From Lachnospiraceae bacterium (GTDB lineage Bacteria > Bacillota > Clostridia > Lachnospirales > Lachnospiraceae), in the NCBI GenBank assembly GCA_017518735.1, contig JAFWTY010000035.1, forward strand, positions 1-52,652: a DNA stretch of 52,652 bases, given 5' to 3'. Each line of letters opens with the position of its first letter. Positions within the stretch are counted from its first letter, which is position 1. Under the pieces are notes generated by a model. The model was not told where the DNA came from. It searched no databases and saw only the letters and a list, made by a program, of their open reading frames with translations. The position numbers were made by a program, and so were the translations under genes. Shown here piece after piece: positions 40,831 to 50,750 of this stretch.

Positions 40831-43557
40831 TTAATAGTCAATCTTGACTCCCGAAGAAGAGAAGCGCTTGATCTGCGTACGGACTTCTTCGCTGATGTGT
40901 TTCACCGGAGTCTTGGAAGGCCTGGAAGTGTAAAAACCTTGTACGAGCTCTGCACCCAAATCAATGACGGTGCGGAGCTCTTCCATTGTCTCGACACCTT
41001 CGGCAAGAACACGAATATTGTTGGGCTTTGCATAGCTTACAATACTCTTGAAGAAATGACGTTTCTGTTCATTTTTATCAATTCCGGAAATGAGTTCCCG
41101 GTCAATCTTTACGTAGTTCGGCGTATAGCGAAGTAGATTGTTAACATTCGAATAACCGCTGCCGTAATCATCCAAAGCAACTTCAATATTGTATCTGGAA
41201 TAATCATCTTTGCGCTTGATCAAAGTCGCATCGCTTAATTCGCTGCCTTCGGTATACTCCACAACCAGCTGTCCCGTATGGTTTTCAAAACGTTCAAACA
41301 AATCCGCTTCATCCGTATCACGAAGCTGGTGAGCGGGAAGAGAGTTGATAAAGATCTTTTTGTCTCGAATGACATCATCCATGTTTTCCACGGTATTTAA
41401 AACTCCATGGAAGGTGTTTAGTTCGACATCATAAAGACGCTCCAGACAGCTTGCATAGCGCAAGATCTCGGGCGGAGTAAGGCTTTTGTCATCTTCATAG
41501 CGCATCAATGCTTCGTAGCCGTAAATATCGCCGTTTTTGGCGGAAACAATCGGCTGGAAATAGTAAGTTAAGAGGTGCTCGTTCAAGATGCGCTCCACCT
41601 CTTTGATTTTTGCAATTTCTTCTTCTGTAAAATCAGCCAATTGACTTTGCATGGCCTGATTGCTTTTTTTATTGTGATTCTTGGCATTCACGGTCTGATT
41701 GATTAGGAAATCCAGATCCGGCATTTCGCCGAGAGAGGTTTCAAACATTTCATGATGTACCATGGCCTGGTGTTTTTCCATACGAATGTCATGGTATAAA
41801 ATACCGCCCTCGGGAATGGAGTTTAAGATTTCTTCGTAACGTTTGTCACAATCTTCATTAATCAATCCGACCAAAAATTCATCATTACTCAGTCTGCCGC
41901 ATACTTCGGAATCCGTACACTGTCTGGAAAGGAAGGAGGAGAGGGCGCGGATGGCGGAATCACCGGCTTCACGGGAAAAGTCTTCGTTAATACCGGTTAA
42001 GTTTTCCAAATCGAATGCAATTATGGCAAGTGTTTTCTCATGTCCTAAATTGGCCTGAGCCAGAGCGGAGAGTTTATCATAGAACCCGCGATAATTATAT
42101 AGACCGGTCTGTTTGTCACGGATCTGGTCGGATTTAATGCGTTCGATCAATTCAAAGAGCGCTTTCTGGCGATAGAAAGCCTCGATTCCCTGATTTACAT
42201 TACGCATCCATACACGGTATACTTCGGAATACAAATCCAGACTCGGACCATGATTATATACGGCATAACCAAAACTACGATCTTCAAAAAACATCGGAGT
42301 GAAGATAAACGTTGTAGGGTAGTCTCGCTCTTCATAGATTTCGGGAAGCATTAATTGACGGACAAAAGTACGCCCTAAATCTACGCAGGAATGGCTGGAA
42401 TCGGTATAATCCTCACCGCATTTGATGACCATATGCATGGTGTCTGAGTAACCGCTTCTTCTTGCGTCGTCACCGATGAAAGAGGAAGGATTTAAGAAGC
42501 CGTCATTGAAACACATCCAGAAGTTGGTAAACGGCCTGATTTGATACGAATATACTGCGAGGATTTCGAAGAATTTTTCGTAATCCGTCTGGCAGAGCAT
42601 ATCCTCGGTAATATGATTGAAATCGGAAAAATAGCTGACTTCGGAGTTTGTGGACTTCCATTCGTCACGATTGATCTTTTTGTAGGAAGATTCAAAATTA
42701 TGACATCCGCAGCTGCCGCCGATTTTGAGTTTGGTCTCAAAAGGTTCTTCCTTGGGAATTTCGCCGGAGATAGCAGCATGAAGCTTTAAGAAACACTGTT
42801 TTCCGCATTCATCGGCGGGAATCTCGGCACTGGTTAACGGAACAGGAGCAGTTTGTCCGTCAAGACAGGTGTCATAACCGACAACGGCAATATCTTCCGG
42901 AATACGATAGCCGTTCTCGGAAATTCTGGAAGCGACACCGATTGCCATATAGTCATTGGCACAGACTATGGCTTTCGGCATATCATCTCTGTTGGAAAGC
43001 AGGTATTCCGCAAAATTGTGGCCGGAATCATACCAGTAGTTGCCGTGACGGATTCTGTCTTCGCGTACGGCAATGCCGTGTTCCTTCAGTGCGTCCAAAT
43101 AGCCGTTATAACGCTGAACGGAGTGAGGATGCCCTTCTTTTCCTCCAAGGTATGCAATATCGGTAATCTTATGTTCTTCGATTAAATGATTCACCAATGC
43201 TTTCAAAGGAGTGTAGTGGTCCATGAGAACATATTCAAATTCGTCGCATTCCTTATCTGCGACGATAACGGGACCATGGAAATTGTTTTTTACAAGTGAA
43301 AGGATTTTTTTCTCAAGACCGGGAATCTGAAGAGTATCGAGTAAGATCAAAACACCGTCAAAGCGGTCGAATTGGACAAGGTTAAAGATATTGGAATCGC
43401 CGATGTTACGGAATTCGTTTTCCTGGAATTTCTGGTACATACTGAATACACATATGTCATAATCATGAGCGTATGCTTCCTTCATAAACGCATGCATCAT
43501 TCGCTTCTGCGTATTCTCTTCAATTTGTGCCAAAAGAACGGCGATTCTTTTACGCAT
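40831..43557 (-). CDS. LacI-type sensor / degenerate GGDEF / EAL c-di-GMP phosphodiesterase
   Basis: A 908-residue soluble protein. The start at 43557 is set by GGGAG on the minus strand six bases upstream; a longer frame exists but lacks a ribosome binding site. Residues about 1-300 are a LacI/PurR-type sugar-binding domain (RKRIAVLLAQIEENTQKRM; DYMAIGVASRISENGYRIPE; DIAVVGYD) without the helix-turn-helix. After an unassigned region, a GGDEF domain has SNDEF in place of GGDEF, so probably inactive. The EAL domain keeps YEALMR, FINSLP, VEYTE, DDYGSGYSN, VKID, AEGVET and QGFYTSRP, so probably an active phosphodiesterase. It would couple an intracellular small molecule to c-di-GMP breakdown. 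Confidence 0.9.
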   Translation of the reverse strand: MRKRIAVLLAQIEENTQKRMMHAFMKEAYAHDYDICVFSMYQKFQENEFRNIGDSNIFNLVQFDRFDGVLILLDTLQIPGLEKKILSLVKNNFHGPVIVADKECDEFEYVLMDHYTPLKALVNHLIEEHKITDIAYLGGKEGHPHSVQRYNGYLDALKEHGIAVREDRIRHGNYWYDSGHNFAEYLLSNRDDMPKAIVCANDYMAIGVASRISENGYRIPEDIAVVGYDTCLDGQTAPVPLTSAEIPADECGKQCFLKLHAAISGEIPKEEPFETKLKIGGSCGCHNFESSYKKINRDEWKSTNSEVSYFSDFNHITEDMLCQTDYEKFFEILAVYSYQIRPFTNFWMCFNDGFLNPSSFIGDDARRSGYSDTMHMVIKCGEDYTDSSHSCVDLGRTFVRQLMLPEIYEERDYPTTFIFTPMFFEDRSFGYAVYNHGPSLDLYSEVYRVWMRNVNQGIEAFYRQKALFELIERIKSDQIRDKQTGLYNYRGFYDKLSALAQANLGHEKTLAIIAFDLENLTGINEDFSREAGDSAIRALSSFLSRQCTDSEVCGRLSNDEFLVGLINEDCDKRYEEILNSIPEGGILYHDIRMEKHQAMVHHEMFETSLGEMPDLDFLINQTVNAKNHNKKSNQAMQSQLADFTEEEIAKIKEVERILNEHLLTYYFQPIVSAKNGDIYGYEALMRYEDDKSLTPPEILRYASCLERLYDVELNTFHGVLNTVENMDDVIRDKKIFINSLPAHQLRDTDEADLFERFENHTGQLVVEYTEGSELSDATLIKRKDDYSRYNIEVALDDYGSGYSNVNNLLRYTPNYVKIDRELISGIDKNEQKRHFFKSIVSYAKPNNIRVLAEGVETMEELRTVIDLGAELVQGFYTSRPSKTPVKHISEEVRTQIKRFSSSGVKIDY

Positions 43558-43591
43558 AATTACTCCCATTAACACGTAATAATACACTCTA

Positions 43592-43597
43592 ATTATA
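43592..43597 (-). promoter_or_regulatory. -10 box of the LacI/GGDEF/EAL gene
   Basis: Read on the minus strand this is a perfect TATAAT 34 bases before the start codon. No consensus -35 box is seen at 16-18 bases; TTGCAA lies only nine bases away. Confidence 0.45.
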
Positions 43598-43662
43598 CAA
43601 AAATAGTTGCAAAAATGGTACTGTTTTAATGAATATTTCAGTTTTACGGAAGCAAGAAAAGG

Positions 43663-43692
43663 TTGGTCATAAAGGGTCATTTATGGTATGAT
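43663..43692 (+). promoter_or_regulatory. Promoter of the cheW-hisH-hisF-ung group
   Basis: TTGGTC at 43663-43668, an 18-base spacer and TATGAT at 43687-43692, preceded by TGG. It is divergent from the EAL gene promoter. GGTCAT is repeated at 43665 and 43675. Confidence 0.5.
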
Positions 43693-43739
43693 ATTTCTGT
43701 CGATTTGTTTTGAGTTTAGGGCAAAGCAAAGGAGATTGT

Positions 43740-44198
43740 ATGGAGATACTGGAAGTAAAACTTGCCGGGAATTCATTTGGGTTTCCCGTAGAAGCGGTAA
43801 GAGAGATTGTTCCGTTTGAAAAAACCACGCCGGTTCCGAATTCCAACGCCTGCGTGGAAGGCATTTTTATGCCACGTGAAGTGATTATTACCGCTATCGA
43901 CCTCTCGATTTATTTAAACCGCGGAAAAACCACGGATGGAGGTCTTTTTGTCATTACGAATTATCGTAATCTGGACGTTGCCTTTCATGTGGAAGCGGCC
44001 CTTGGTATCTTAAGAGTGGAGGACGCGGATATTGTCGGCTTGGATAATACGCTTGGAGTCGATGAAAGACATCTGTCCAAAGGAATTATCCGGAATGACT
44101 CAAGGTTAATTATTCTGCTTGATTTCGATAAGATCATCGCCGAGATTCAACCGGACCTTCTGTCGGAAGAAGAACTGAAAGGAATAATGGAGCAGTAG
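43740..44198 (+). CDS. CheW-domain protein
   Basis: A 152-residue protein made of a single CheW-like domain, the SH3-like adaptor that links chemoreceptors to CheA. It begins MEILEVKLAGNSFGFPVEAV and has the typical REIVPFEKTTPVPNSNACVEGIFMPRE, then VIITAIDLSIYL and the end IILLDFDKIIAEI. The start at 43740 is chosen for AAAGGAG at 43727-43733 over an upstream in-frame ATG. It is solitary, not in a chemotaxis operon, but sits divergently beside a c-di-GMP phosphodiesterase gene. hisH starts two bases after its stop, so the two are co-transcribed. Confidence 0.88.
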   Translation: MEILEVKLAGNSFGFPVEAVREIVPFEKTTPVPNSNACVEGIFMPREVIITAIDLSIYLNRGKTTDGGLFVITNYRNLDVAFHVEAALGILRVEDADIVGLDNTLGVDERHLSKGIIRNDSRLIILLDFDKIIAEIQPDLLSEEELKGIMEQ

Positions 44199-44200
44199 GA

Positions 44201-44806
44201 ATGATAGCAATTATAGATTATGATGCCGGAAATATGAAAAGCGTGGAAAAGGCACTTGCATTTTTGGGTGCCGATTATGTTGTGACCAGAGATCCTGCGC
44301 TTTTGGAAAAAGCGGATAAACTGATTCTTCCCGGAGTCGGCGCGTTCGGTGATGCCATGAAAGCTCTTGACGGGTTCGGATTGACGGATGTCATCAAAAA
44401 TCTCGTAAAGAACGGAAAACCGATCCTCGGTATCTGTCTCGGTATGCAACTTTTGTTTGATGAAAGTGAAGAGTCTCCGAATGTAAGAGGCCTTTCTTTA
44501 TTGCCCGGAAAAATCGTTCGTTTTTCATCCGAATACGGATTGAAAATTCCGCAGATCGGCTGGAATTCCCTGGATTTTCCGAAAAAAACGAAATTGTTTG
44601 AAGGAATCAACACAGGTTCCTATGTTTATTTCGTCCATTCCTATTACCTGAAAGCCGAAAAGGAAGAGGTGGTTGCCGCAACGTGCGAATACGGAAATTT
44701 CGTACATGCCGCCGTGGAATGGGAGAATATATACGGTTGCCAGTTCCATCCCGAAAAGAGTTCCGATGTCGGTTTAAAGATTCTTAAGAATTATATTTCA
44801 TTGTAA
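44201..44806 (+). CDS. hisH: Imidazole glycerol phosphate synthase, glutaminase subunit HisH
   Basis: A 201-residue class I glutamine amidotransferase, full length. HisH releases ammonia from glutamine and passes it to HisF to form imidazole glycerol phosphate and AICAR in histidine synthesis. It shows [26 protein letters not shown], the nucleophile Cys79 in [16 protein letters not shown] and the catalytic His/Glu in [13 protein letters not shown] at 44189-44192, inside the cheW-like gene, is its ribosome binding site. Only hisH and hisF of the pathway are here, so the his genes are split in this genome. Confidence 0.97.
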   Translation: MIAIIDYDAGNMKSVEKALAFLGADYVVTRDPALLEKADKLILPGVGAFGDAMKALDGFGLTDVIKNLVKNGKPILGICLGMQLLFDESEESPNVRGLSLLPGKIVRFSSEYGLKIPQIGWNSLDFPKKTKLFEGINTGSYVYFVHSYYLKAEKEEVVAATCEYGNFVHAAVEWENIYGCQFHPEKSSDVGLKILKNYISL

Positions 44807-44817
44807 AGGAAATTGCG

Positions 44818-45585
44818 ATGCATACAAAAAGAATCATCCCCTGTCTTGATGTCAATGCGGGCAGAGTTGTAAAAGGTGTAAATTTCGTAAATTTAATAGA
44901 TGCGGGCGATCCTGTGGAAGTTGCAAAAGTATATGACAGGGAAGGCGCGGATGAGCTGGTTTTTCTGGATATTACGGCTTCCAGCGATAACCGCAATACC
45001 GTTGTGGACATGGTTCGTCGTGTGGCAGAGAATGTTTTTATCCCGTTTACGGTCGGCGGAGGAATCCGTACCGTTGACGATTTCAAAAAGATCTTAAGAG
45101 AGGGAGCGGATAAAGTGGCTGTTAACTCTGCGGCCATCATGAATCCGAATCTGATTTCCGAGGCTGCGGAAAAGTTTGGCAGCCAGTGCGTGGTTGTTGC
45201 AATTGATGCCAAAAGACGTGAGGACGGAAGCGGATGGAATATCTTCAAAAACGGCGGAAGAGTGGACATGGGCATTGATGCCGTGGAATGGGCGATCAAA
45301 GCAAATAAACTCGGTGCCGGAGAGATTCTCCTTACTTCCATGGACTGTGACGGAACCAAGAACGGCTATGATCTGGAATTGACCAGAATGGTTTCAGAAA
45401 ACGTTTCGATTCCGGTTATTGCTTCGGGCGGAGCAGGAAATATGGAGCATTTTTACGATGCCTTAACCGAAGGTTGTGCGGACGCTGCACTTGCGGCAAG
45501 CCTGTTTCATTTTAAGGAACTGGAAATCAACCAGGTCAAAAAGTATCTGAAAGACAGAGGAGTATCGGTAAGACTTACCGATTGA
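44818..45585 (+). CDS. hisF: Imidazole glycerol phosphate synthase, cyclase subunit HisF
   Basis: A 255-residue (beta-alpha)8 barrel, full length, partner of HisH. The catalytic Asp11 ([11 protein letters not shown]) and Asp130 (VVVAIDAKR) are present. Phosphate-binding loops include [31 protein letters not shown] and [19 protein letters not shown] supports the start 11 bases after hisH. The downstream gene ung begins eight bases after its stop. Confidence 0.98.
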   Translation: MHTKRIIPCLDVNAGRVVKGVNFVNLIDAGDPVEVAKVYDREGADELVFLDITASSDNRNTVVDMVRRVAENVFIPFTVGGGIRTVDDFKKILREGADKVAVNSAAIMNPNLISEAAEKFGSQCVVVAIDAKRREDGSGWNIFKNGGRVDMGIDAVEWAIKANKLGAGEILLTSMDCDGTKNGYDLELTRMVSENVSIPVIASGGAGNMEHFYDALTEGCADAALAASLFHFKELEINQVKKYLKDRGVSVRLTD

Positions 45586-45593
45586 TTGTATAG

Positions 45594-46274
45594 ATGAGTA
45601 CCGTGGCGGCTGACTGGATTCCCTATTTTCAAAAGGAATCCCAACAGGAATACTATAAGGCTCTTACCGTTAAGGTAAAGGAAGAGTATCAAAGAAATCT
45701 GGTTTTTCCTCCGAAAGACCAGGTTTTTAATGCGTTCCAATACACTTCATACGAAGCCGTAAAAGTAGTCATTATCGGTCAGGATCCATATCATAATGTC
45801 GGTCAGGCACACGGACTTTGTTTTTCTGTCAAAGAAGACGTGGAAATACCGCCTTCTTTGGTCAATATCTATCAGGAGCTTCACGACGATCTCGGCTGTT
45901 TCATTCCCAATAACGGAAATCTGACAAAATGGGCAAAACAGGGAGTTCTCTTACTCAATACCGTTTTGACCGTACGGGCTCACCAGGCGAATTCCCACAG
46001 AGGAATCGGGTGGGAAACATTCACGGACCATGTCATAGAACTGGTAGACCGCAAAGAGTCACCGGTGGTATTTTTGCTTTGGGGTTCTCCGGCTCAGAAA
46101 AAAGCGGAAATGCTTCATAATCCGAACCATCTGATCTTAAAGGCACCTCATCCCAGCCCTCTGTCCGCATATCGCGGTTTCTTCGGTTGCAAACATTTTT
46201 CCAAAACCAACGAGTTCCTTGAAAAGAAGGGGCTTGAGCCGATTGACTGGCAAATCGAAAATGTTGAACGATGA
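45594..46274 (+). CDS. ung: Uracil-DNA glycosylase (family 1)
   Basis: A 226-residue family 1 UNG, full length, excising uracil from DNA to start base-excision repair. The water-activating motif GQDPYH holds Asp64; further motifs are GLCFSVKED, the uracil-binding GVLLLNTVLTVR, and the DNA-intercalating loop HPSPLSAYRGFFGCKHFSK with the catalytic His. The ATG at 45594 has no good ribosome binding site and may rely on translation of hisF just upstream. Placement after hisHF seems incidental. Confidence 0.97.
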   Translation: MSTVAADWIPYFQKESQQEYYKALTVKVKEEYQRNLVFPPKDQVFNAFQYTSYEAVKVVIIGQDPYHNVGQAHGLCFSVKEDVEIPPSLVNIYQELHDDLGCFIPNNGNLTKWAKQGVLLLNTVLTVRAHQANSHRGIGWETFTDHVIELVDRKESPVVFLLWGSPAQKKAEMLHNPNHLILKAPHPSPLSAYRGFFGCKHFSKTNEFLEKKGLEPIDWQIENVER

Positions 46275-46423
46275 AAGAGTGAAGACTACTAAATATTGAT
46301 TTCTGAAGTTACGTAAACCAAACTTTCAAAAATCGTGATTTTCCTGCATTTCTTTGAAAAAATGTTATAAATTCGGGCTTTTTTCATAATAAAAAAATTC
46401 TCGTAAAAGATTCCAACTATTTT

Positions 46424-46452
46424 TTGACAATTCAATATATAGGGGTTATAAT
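46424..46452 (+). promoter_or_regulatory. Perfect consensus SigA promoter of the dynamin-like/GT-C pair
   Basis: TTGACA at 46424-46429, exactly 17 bases, TATAAT at 46447-46452. It is the only full-consensus promoter I found in the window. The upstream 150 bases are very AT-rich with A/T runs that may act as an UP element. Confidence 0.9.
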
Positions 46453-46518
46453 AATAAAGTGTTGAATGGGGAATTTGTGCCCGTTTGACATTTATAGGGG
46501 AAATTTTTGGAGGGACTC

Positions 46519-49107
46519 ATGAAAGAATTAATGATTATGTATCATCCTGTCAAGAAGGAGATTCGCTTCCTGGCAAAAGCAAAAGGTGAATTCGTTGAAA
46601 TTCCCTATGCTATGTGCCCGTGGCTTTCTCAGTACGCTCCTGACAAGGGTGAATTTTTATTGCAAAATCATGGAAATAAATTCTTTGAGGATATTTGGGA
46701 GCAGTTTTTAAGAGATCAGGTAAGCATTACTTTCAAAGGCACCAAGATCGATTATGATGACTTTGTAAAGAAGGTTAAAGAATACAATAAGAGCAGCGGA
46801 GAAGAGCGTTTTGTCATTGAAGACTTTATCGAACTTCCGTCCGTTGCGGAGATTTTTGATTCCGTCAGCGAGTTCTGCGACAGAACATTGACGATGCTCG
46901 GCGATGAACTGGAGAATACCGATATCAAGGATTCCTTCCTTCGTCGTAAAGCGGAATTTGAAGAGAAGAAGGCAAAATTAAATAACTCGGACGTTAACCT
47001 CTGTCTGGTTGGTACTTATTCTTCCGGTAAATCCACGTTTATCAATGCTTTGATCGGCAGAAGAATCCTTCCTGAAAGCATCAATTCCGAAACCGCAAAG
47101 ATGTTCCGTATTTCCAATGCACCGGCTCCTTCCGTGGCATTCAAGATTAAGAAGGGCGGCAATCCGGAGCATGAGATTTTAGCAACCATCACCTGGGATG
47201 AAAGCAAGAAGAAATTTGCCTTCCATTCCGATGAAGCATGCGAATTTACGGAAGAAAAAGTGAACGGTGAGATCAATTCCGCCATTATGTTCCGCTTACA
47301 GCAGCATGAGCAGTTATATCAGATTTTAAAGAAATTAAACGATATTCCGAATCATCCCGATGCAGATAACGAAGAGTTTGTGGATGGTATCATTGATGTA
47401 TATTTCCCGATTCCTCTGGGCGAAAACATCAACTTTACATTCTACGATACACCGGGTACCGATTCGAATTCCAACGAGCATTTACTGGTACTCCAGAAAG
47501 CACTGCAGCAGCAGACCAATTCCATTTTGATCGTGCTTTATGAGCCGACGAAGATGGAAGGTACCGGTAATTCCATTTTGTATAACTTGATCGCAGACAG
47601 CAACGGAAAGAAGAATGATACGAAGGTTACCATCGATCTTACGAGATCCCTTCATATCATCAACCAGTCCGATACCAAGAGTATTGCCGATCTGAAAGAA
47701 CTTCGTAATAAGAAAGTTGAAGTAACCCTGAAAGAAACCGATAAGATTTACAACGAAGAGGCAGAGCAGATTGATCTGTCCAAAGAGCGTTTGTTCTTCG
47801 TTTCCGCAAAGGCGGCATATATTGCAAAAGCAATCGGCAACAACGTTGACCAGGAAGAAGAAAGAAGATGGCTTGCAAACCATAAGGACGAGATTAACAA
47901 CGAACCTGTTAAGGATCCTTTCCTCGGTAAGGAAGACAAACCGACTCAGGAAGTTGAGACCGGTATGTATTTCAAACTGGATAAGCTTGCAAATTCCGAT
48001 AATGAAACCAAGCAGTTGATTAAGGACTGCAATGCCGAATTAAAGAAGTGCGCTAATCCGGAAGATACCTCTTTGTATCCGATTATTCAGCGTATCTATG
48101 TAAACTCCGGTATGTATGCGATTGAGAAGGAAATCATCCGTTATGCTCAGAAATATGCCCTTGCCGTAAAGGCAAAAGGTTTGTATGACGGTATTTCCAG
48201 CGTCGTAGATTTCATCCGTGAAGACTACGAGGTAATTGAAAACCAGGCTCGTCTTTCCAAGGAAGAAATCGAGCGCAATATCGATACCATGAAGAACAGC
48301 ATGGTTCATGATATTGACGCGGCTTATGCAGATTATATGCAGAATATCACAACGGAATCTTTGGTATTCCAGATTGATGATATCAACCAGTTATATACCG
48401 TAATCGAGAACCGTAAGATTCAGGCAAGCAAGATTGCCGATAAGATGAAATGGATTGCCATTCGTCCCGAAGTATTCGAAGAGAAGAACAATATCATCCG
48501 TAACGAATTAAACCGTTATCTGGAAGAAATCGACAACAGCTACAAGAACAACCGTGGAAGAATCTTACAGCAGCAGATTGATGAACTGAAGGGTATAATT
48601 ATTCAGAAGATTACCGGTTACAAGGGAATCGATGAAAACTTAATCCGCAGAATTACAAACGTTGCGGAAACCCAGATTCCTCCTTCAAGTCTGAAGGCTT
48701 TGAAGATGGATGAGTACATCAACAAGCAGAAAGCAATTTTCATCTTCTCAACGAACAATAAGAAGAATTACAAGGCTGACGTTGAGCAGATGTTTGCAAA
48801 TACGACCAAGGTTCAGTTCGATTCCTATATCAATGAAATCATGGAAGTAGCCAAGGATAAGACTGCCGAACTGATTCAGGAATTCAAGAACAACATTGAT
48901 TCCATTTCCAGTTCCCTTGAACTTTTGATCAACGATGAGAAGAAAGCAAGCGAAGAGCAGTTGAAAGCTAAGAACGTGCTTGATTTTGTCGGAAAGATGG
49001 ATGACGAACTCAACAAGAAGATCTGGGGCCAGGAAGAGATTAAGCAGGCCGAAGATGTAATCCTCCACGGAAGTGAGAAGAAGGAAGAAGAGGAAAAGAA
49101 AGAATAA
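46519..49107 (+). CDS. Dynamin-like large GTPase
   Basis: An 862-residue bacterial dynamin-like protein. An N-terminal domain of about 150 residues, not recognised, precedes the GTPase: P-loop GTYSSGKST (about residues 165-173), the switch Thr/Ser region, DTPGTDS (about 310) and a NQSD motif at the G4 place. Long helical and coiled-coil segments (about 500-840) follow, ending in a Lys/Glu tail. No transmembrane helix. Dynamin-like proteins remodel or guard membranes; some give phage or stress protection. GGAGGG at 46509-46514 supports the ATG at 46519; an in-frame TTG at 46507 overlaps that site. The GT-C-like gene starts two bases after its stop. Confidence 0.85.
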   Translation: MKELMIMYHPVKKEIRFLAKAKGEFVEIPYAMCPWLSQYAPDKGEFLLQNHGNKFFEDIWEQFLRDQVSITFKGTKIDYDDFVKKVKEYNKSSGEERFVIEDFIELPSVAEIFDSVSEFCDRTLTMLGDELENTDIKDSFLRRKAEFEEKKAKLNNSDVNLCLVGTYSSGKSTFINALIGRRILPESINSETAKMFRISNAPAPSVAFKIKKGGNPEHEILATITWDESKKKFAFHSDEACEFTEEKVNGEINSAIMFRLQQHEQLYQILKKLNDIPNHPDADNEEFVDGIIDVYFPIPLGENINFTFYDTPGTDSNSNEHLLVLQKALQQQTNSILIVLYEPTKMEGTGNSILYNLIADSNGKKNDTKVTIDLTRSLHIINQSDTKSIADLKELRNKKVEVTLKETDKIYNEEAEQIDLSKERLFFVSAKAAYIAKAIGNNVDQEEERRWLANHKDEINNEPVKDPFLGKEDKPTQEVETGMYFKLDKLANSDNETKQLIKDCNAELKKCANPEDTSLYPIIQRIYVNSGMYAIEKEIIRYAQKYALAVKAKGLYDGISSVVDFIREDYEVIENQARLSKEEIERNIDTMKNSMVHDIDAAYADYMQNITTESLVFQIDDINQLYTVIENRKIQASKIADKMKWIAIRPEVFEEKNNIIRNELNRYLEEIDNSYKNNRGRILQQQIDELKGIIIQKITGYKGIDENLIRRITNVAETQIPPSSLKALKMDEYINKQKAIFIFSTNNKKNYKADVEQMFANTTKVQFDSYINEIMEVAKDKTAELIQEFKNNIDSISSSLELLINDEKKASEEQLKAKNVLDFVGKMDDELNKKIWGQEEIKQAEDVILHGSEKKEEEEKKE

Positions 49108-49109
49108 TT

Positions 49110-50669
49110 ATGACGAAAAATAAACCTTTCGTTAAACGCTTCATTTTCAGAGAAGAGTTTTGGTACCTTTTGTTAACGATCTACTTTTATTTCAGTAATC
49201 TGATTTTTGTATATCGTAAAGCAAGCGGGTTGTTAAACAGTGATTCTTCGGGGGAAATGATTTTAGCCGCCCATTTAAATAAAGTGGGCGGTTTTTTATC
49301 GAAAGAATGGTGTTATTCTTCCGAATTAAGAGTCCTGAATACGCAAATCGTATATAAGTTTTCTCTGCTGTTTTTCCCGAACAACTGGCATATGGCCCGT
49401 GTAATGTCCATCGGTATTTTTATGCTGATTCTGATTGCAGTCGGTTGGTATTTCATGTGGGCTGCAGGAGTAAAGAAGAAAGGGTTGTTATTCTCTGCAA
49501 TCCTGATTTGTCCGTTAGGACAATGGTATGCATGGAATGTAATCTATAATTCATTCTATGTTCCTCATATTGCCATCTCTTTGCTAAGTATTGCTTTGCT
49601 TTTACATGTATTAAAAACAAAAAAGAAGATAGCAGGAATCATTCTTACCGCATGTTTATTGATCCTGGCATTCGGCGCCGGGCTGGGTGGAATCCGGCAG
49701 ATCCTGGTTTGCTATGCTCCGTTATTACTCACCTGTTTTATTCTGTTTTTGGTAAATGTGAAGGAAAAAGAAAAGTGGAAGATGCTTTTTCTTTCCGTTG
49801 GCGTTTTTGTTTGCGGAACGGCAGGATATTTGATTAATGCCAGGATTTTATCGGGTATTTATATATTTGAAGATTATAATGAAACGATTTGGAATGATTT
49901 CACTCTCCCTGTAATTTGGACAGCGCTTGAACAGTTGATCCGTCTTTTTGGCTGGGAACCGAATACGAAGGTAATTTCCTTAAGCGGTATTGGAAACTTT
50001 GTTTGCATTGCAATCGTGCTTGGCATGATTATATGCTTTGTTATATGCTTCAAAAAAATCAAAAGTCTTAAGGATGAACAAAGAATACCTATTGTATTCA
50101 GCTTGTCGGGTTTTCTGTTTTTGCTTTTGGTATTTGCCGAAACATGGGTTTATAACGAGTCTTACTGGATTCCGGCGGTTCCGTTCTTTTTTATACCGGT
50201 TTTGTTTGTGCTGGATTATGAAATACCGAAGAAAAGGAAGGAAATTCTGATTGCTGCTTTGGCCCTCGGTTTGATTATTTGCGGCGGATCTGCGTTTAAG
50301 AATTATCGTATCGGCGGTGTGCCAAATGATGAAACGATTCACAATGTTTCAACCTGGCTCAAAAATCAGGATGAGTACAAGCAGGGCATTGCTATGTTTT
50401 GGAATGCGCCGGTTGTAACGGAGAAGACCGACGGAAAAATCGAAATGTGGACGGTAGAAGATTATACCGCTTTGCAGCCTTGCGAGTGGCTTCAGGTAAA
50501 ATCTCATATGACACTTCCCAAAGGAAAAGTATTTGTTTTGATTCCGGATGTTATGGCAAATGATGGTACGGAACGATGTGAAGCTCTGAAGAAGTATATC
50601 ATTTATGATGACGGAAATTATATAGTATATGGGTTTAATCACTATACCGAATACTTTACGGTAGAATAG
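49110..50669 (+). CDS. Polytopic GT-C-like membrane protein
   Basis: A 519-residue protein with about 10-12 hydrophobic helices and a soluble extracytoplasmic C-terminus of about 110 residues. After the first helix it reads LNSDSSGEMILAAHL, an acidic loop like the catalytic first loop of GT-C glycosyltransferases (DxD/ExD-type), followed by SKEWCYSSELRVLNTQIVY. The family is not clear to me; a polyprenyl-sugar-dependent glycosyltransferase is the best guess. The gene starts two bases after the dynamin-like gene, probably sharing its ribosomes (GAAAGAA only). Base composition is a little more AT-rich than its neighbours. A two-way terminator follows. Confidence 0.7.
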   Translation: MTKNKPFVKRFIFREEFWYLLLTIYFYFSNLIFVYRKASGLLNSDSSGEMILAAHLNKVGGFLSKEWCYSSELRVLNTQIVYKFSLLFFPNNWHMARVMSIGIFMLILIAVGWYFMWAAGVKKKGLLFSAILICPLGQWYAWNVIYNSFYVPHIAISLLSIALLLHVLKTKKKIAGIILTACLLILAFGAGLGGIRQILVCYAPLLLTCFILFLVNVKEKEKWKMLFLSVGVFVCGTAGYLINARILSGIYIFEDYNETIWNDFTLPVIWTALEQLIRLFGWEPNTKVISLSGIGNFVCIAIVLGMIICFVICFKKIKSLKDEQRIPIVFSLSGFLFLLLVFAETWVYNESYWIPAVPFFFIPVLFVLDYEIPKKRKEILIAALALGLIICGGSAFKNYRIGGVPNDETIHNVSTWLKNQDEYKQGIAMFWNAPVVTEKTDGKIEMWTVEDYTALQPCEWLQVKSHMTLPKGKVFVLIPDVMANDGTERCEALKKYIIYDDGNYIVYGFNHYTEYFTVE

Positions 50670-50750
50670 CATAGAACAGTAATTGTCCGGATATAAATTA
50701 TCTGATAATTTGACTCTATGTGATACAAATTGATAATCAATTTAATACAA

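Noticed and set aside
43558..43680. 41-codon N-terminal extension of the minus-strand EAL protein
   Set aside because: It covers the promoter region, has no ribosome binding site and precedes the normal LacI-fold start RKRIAVLLA.
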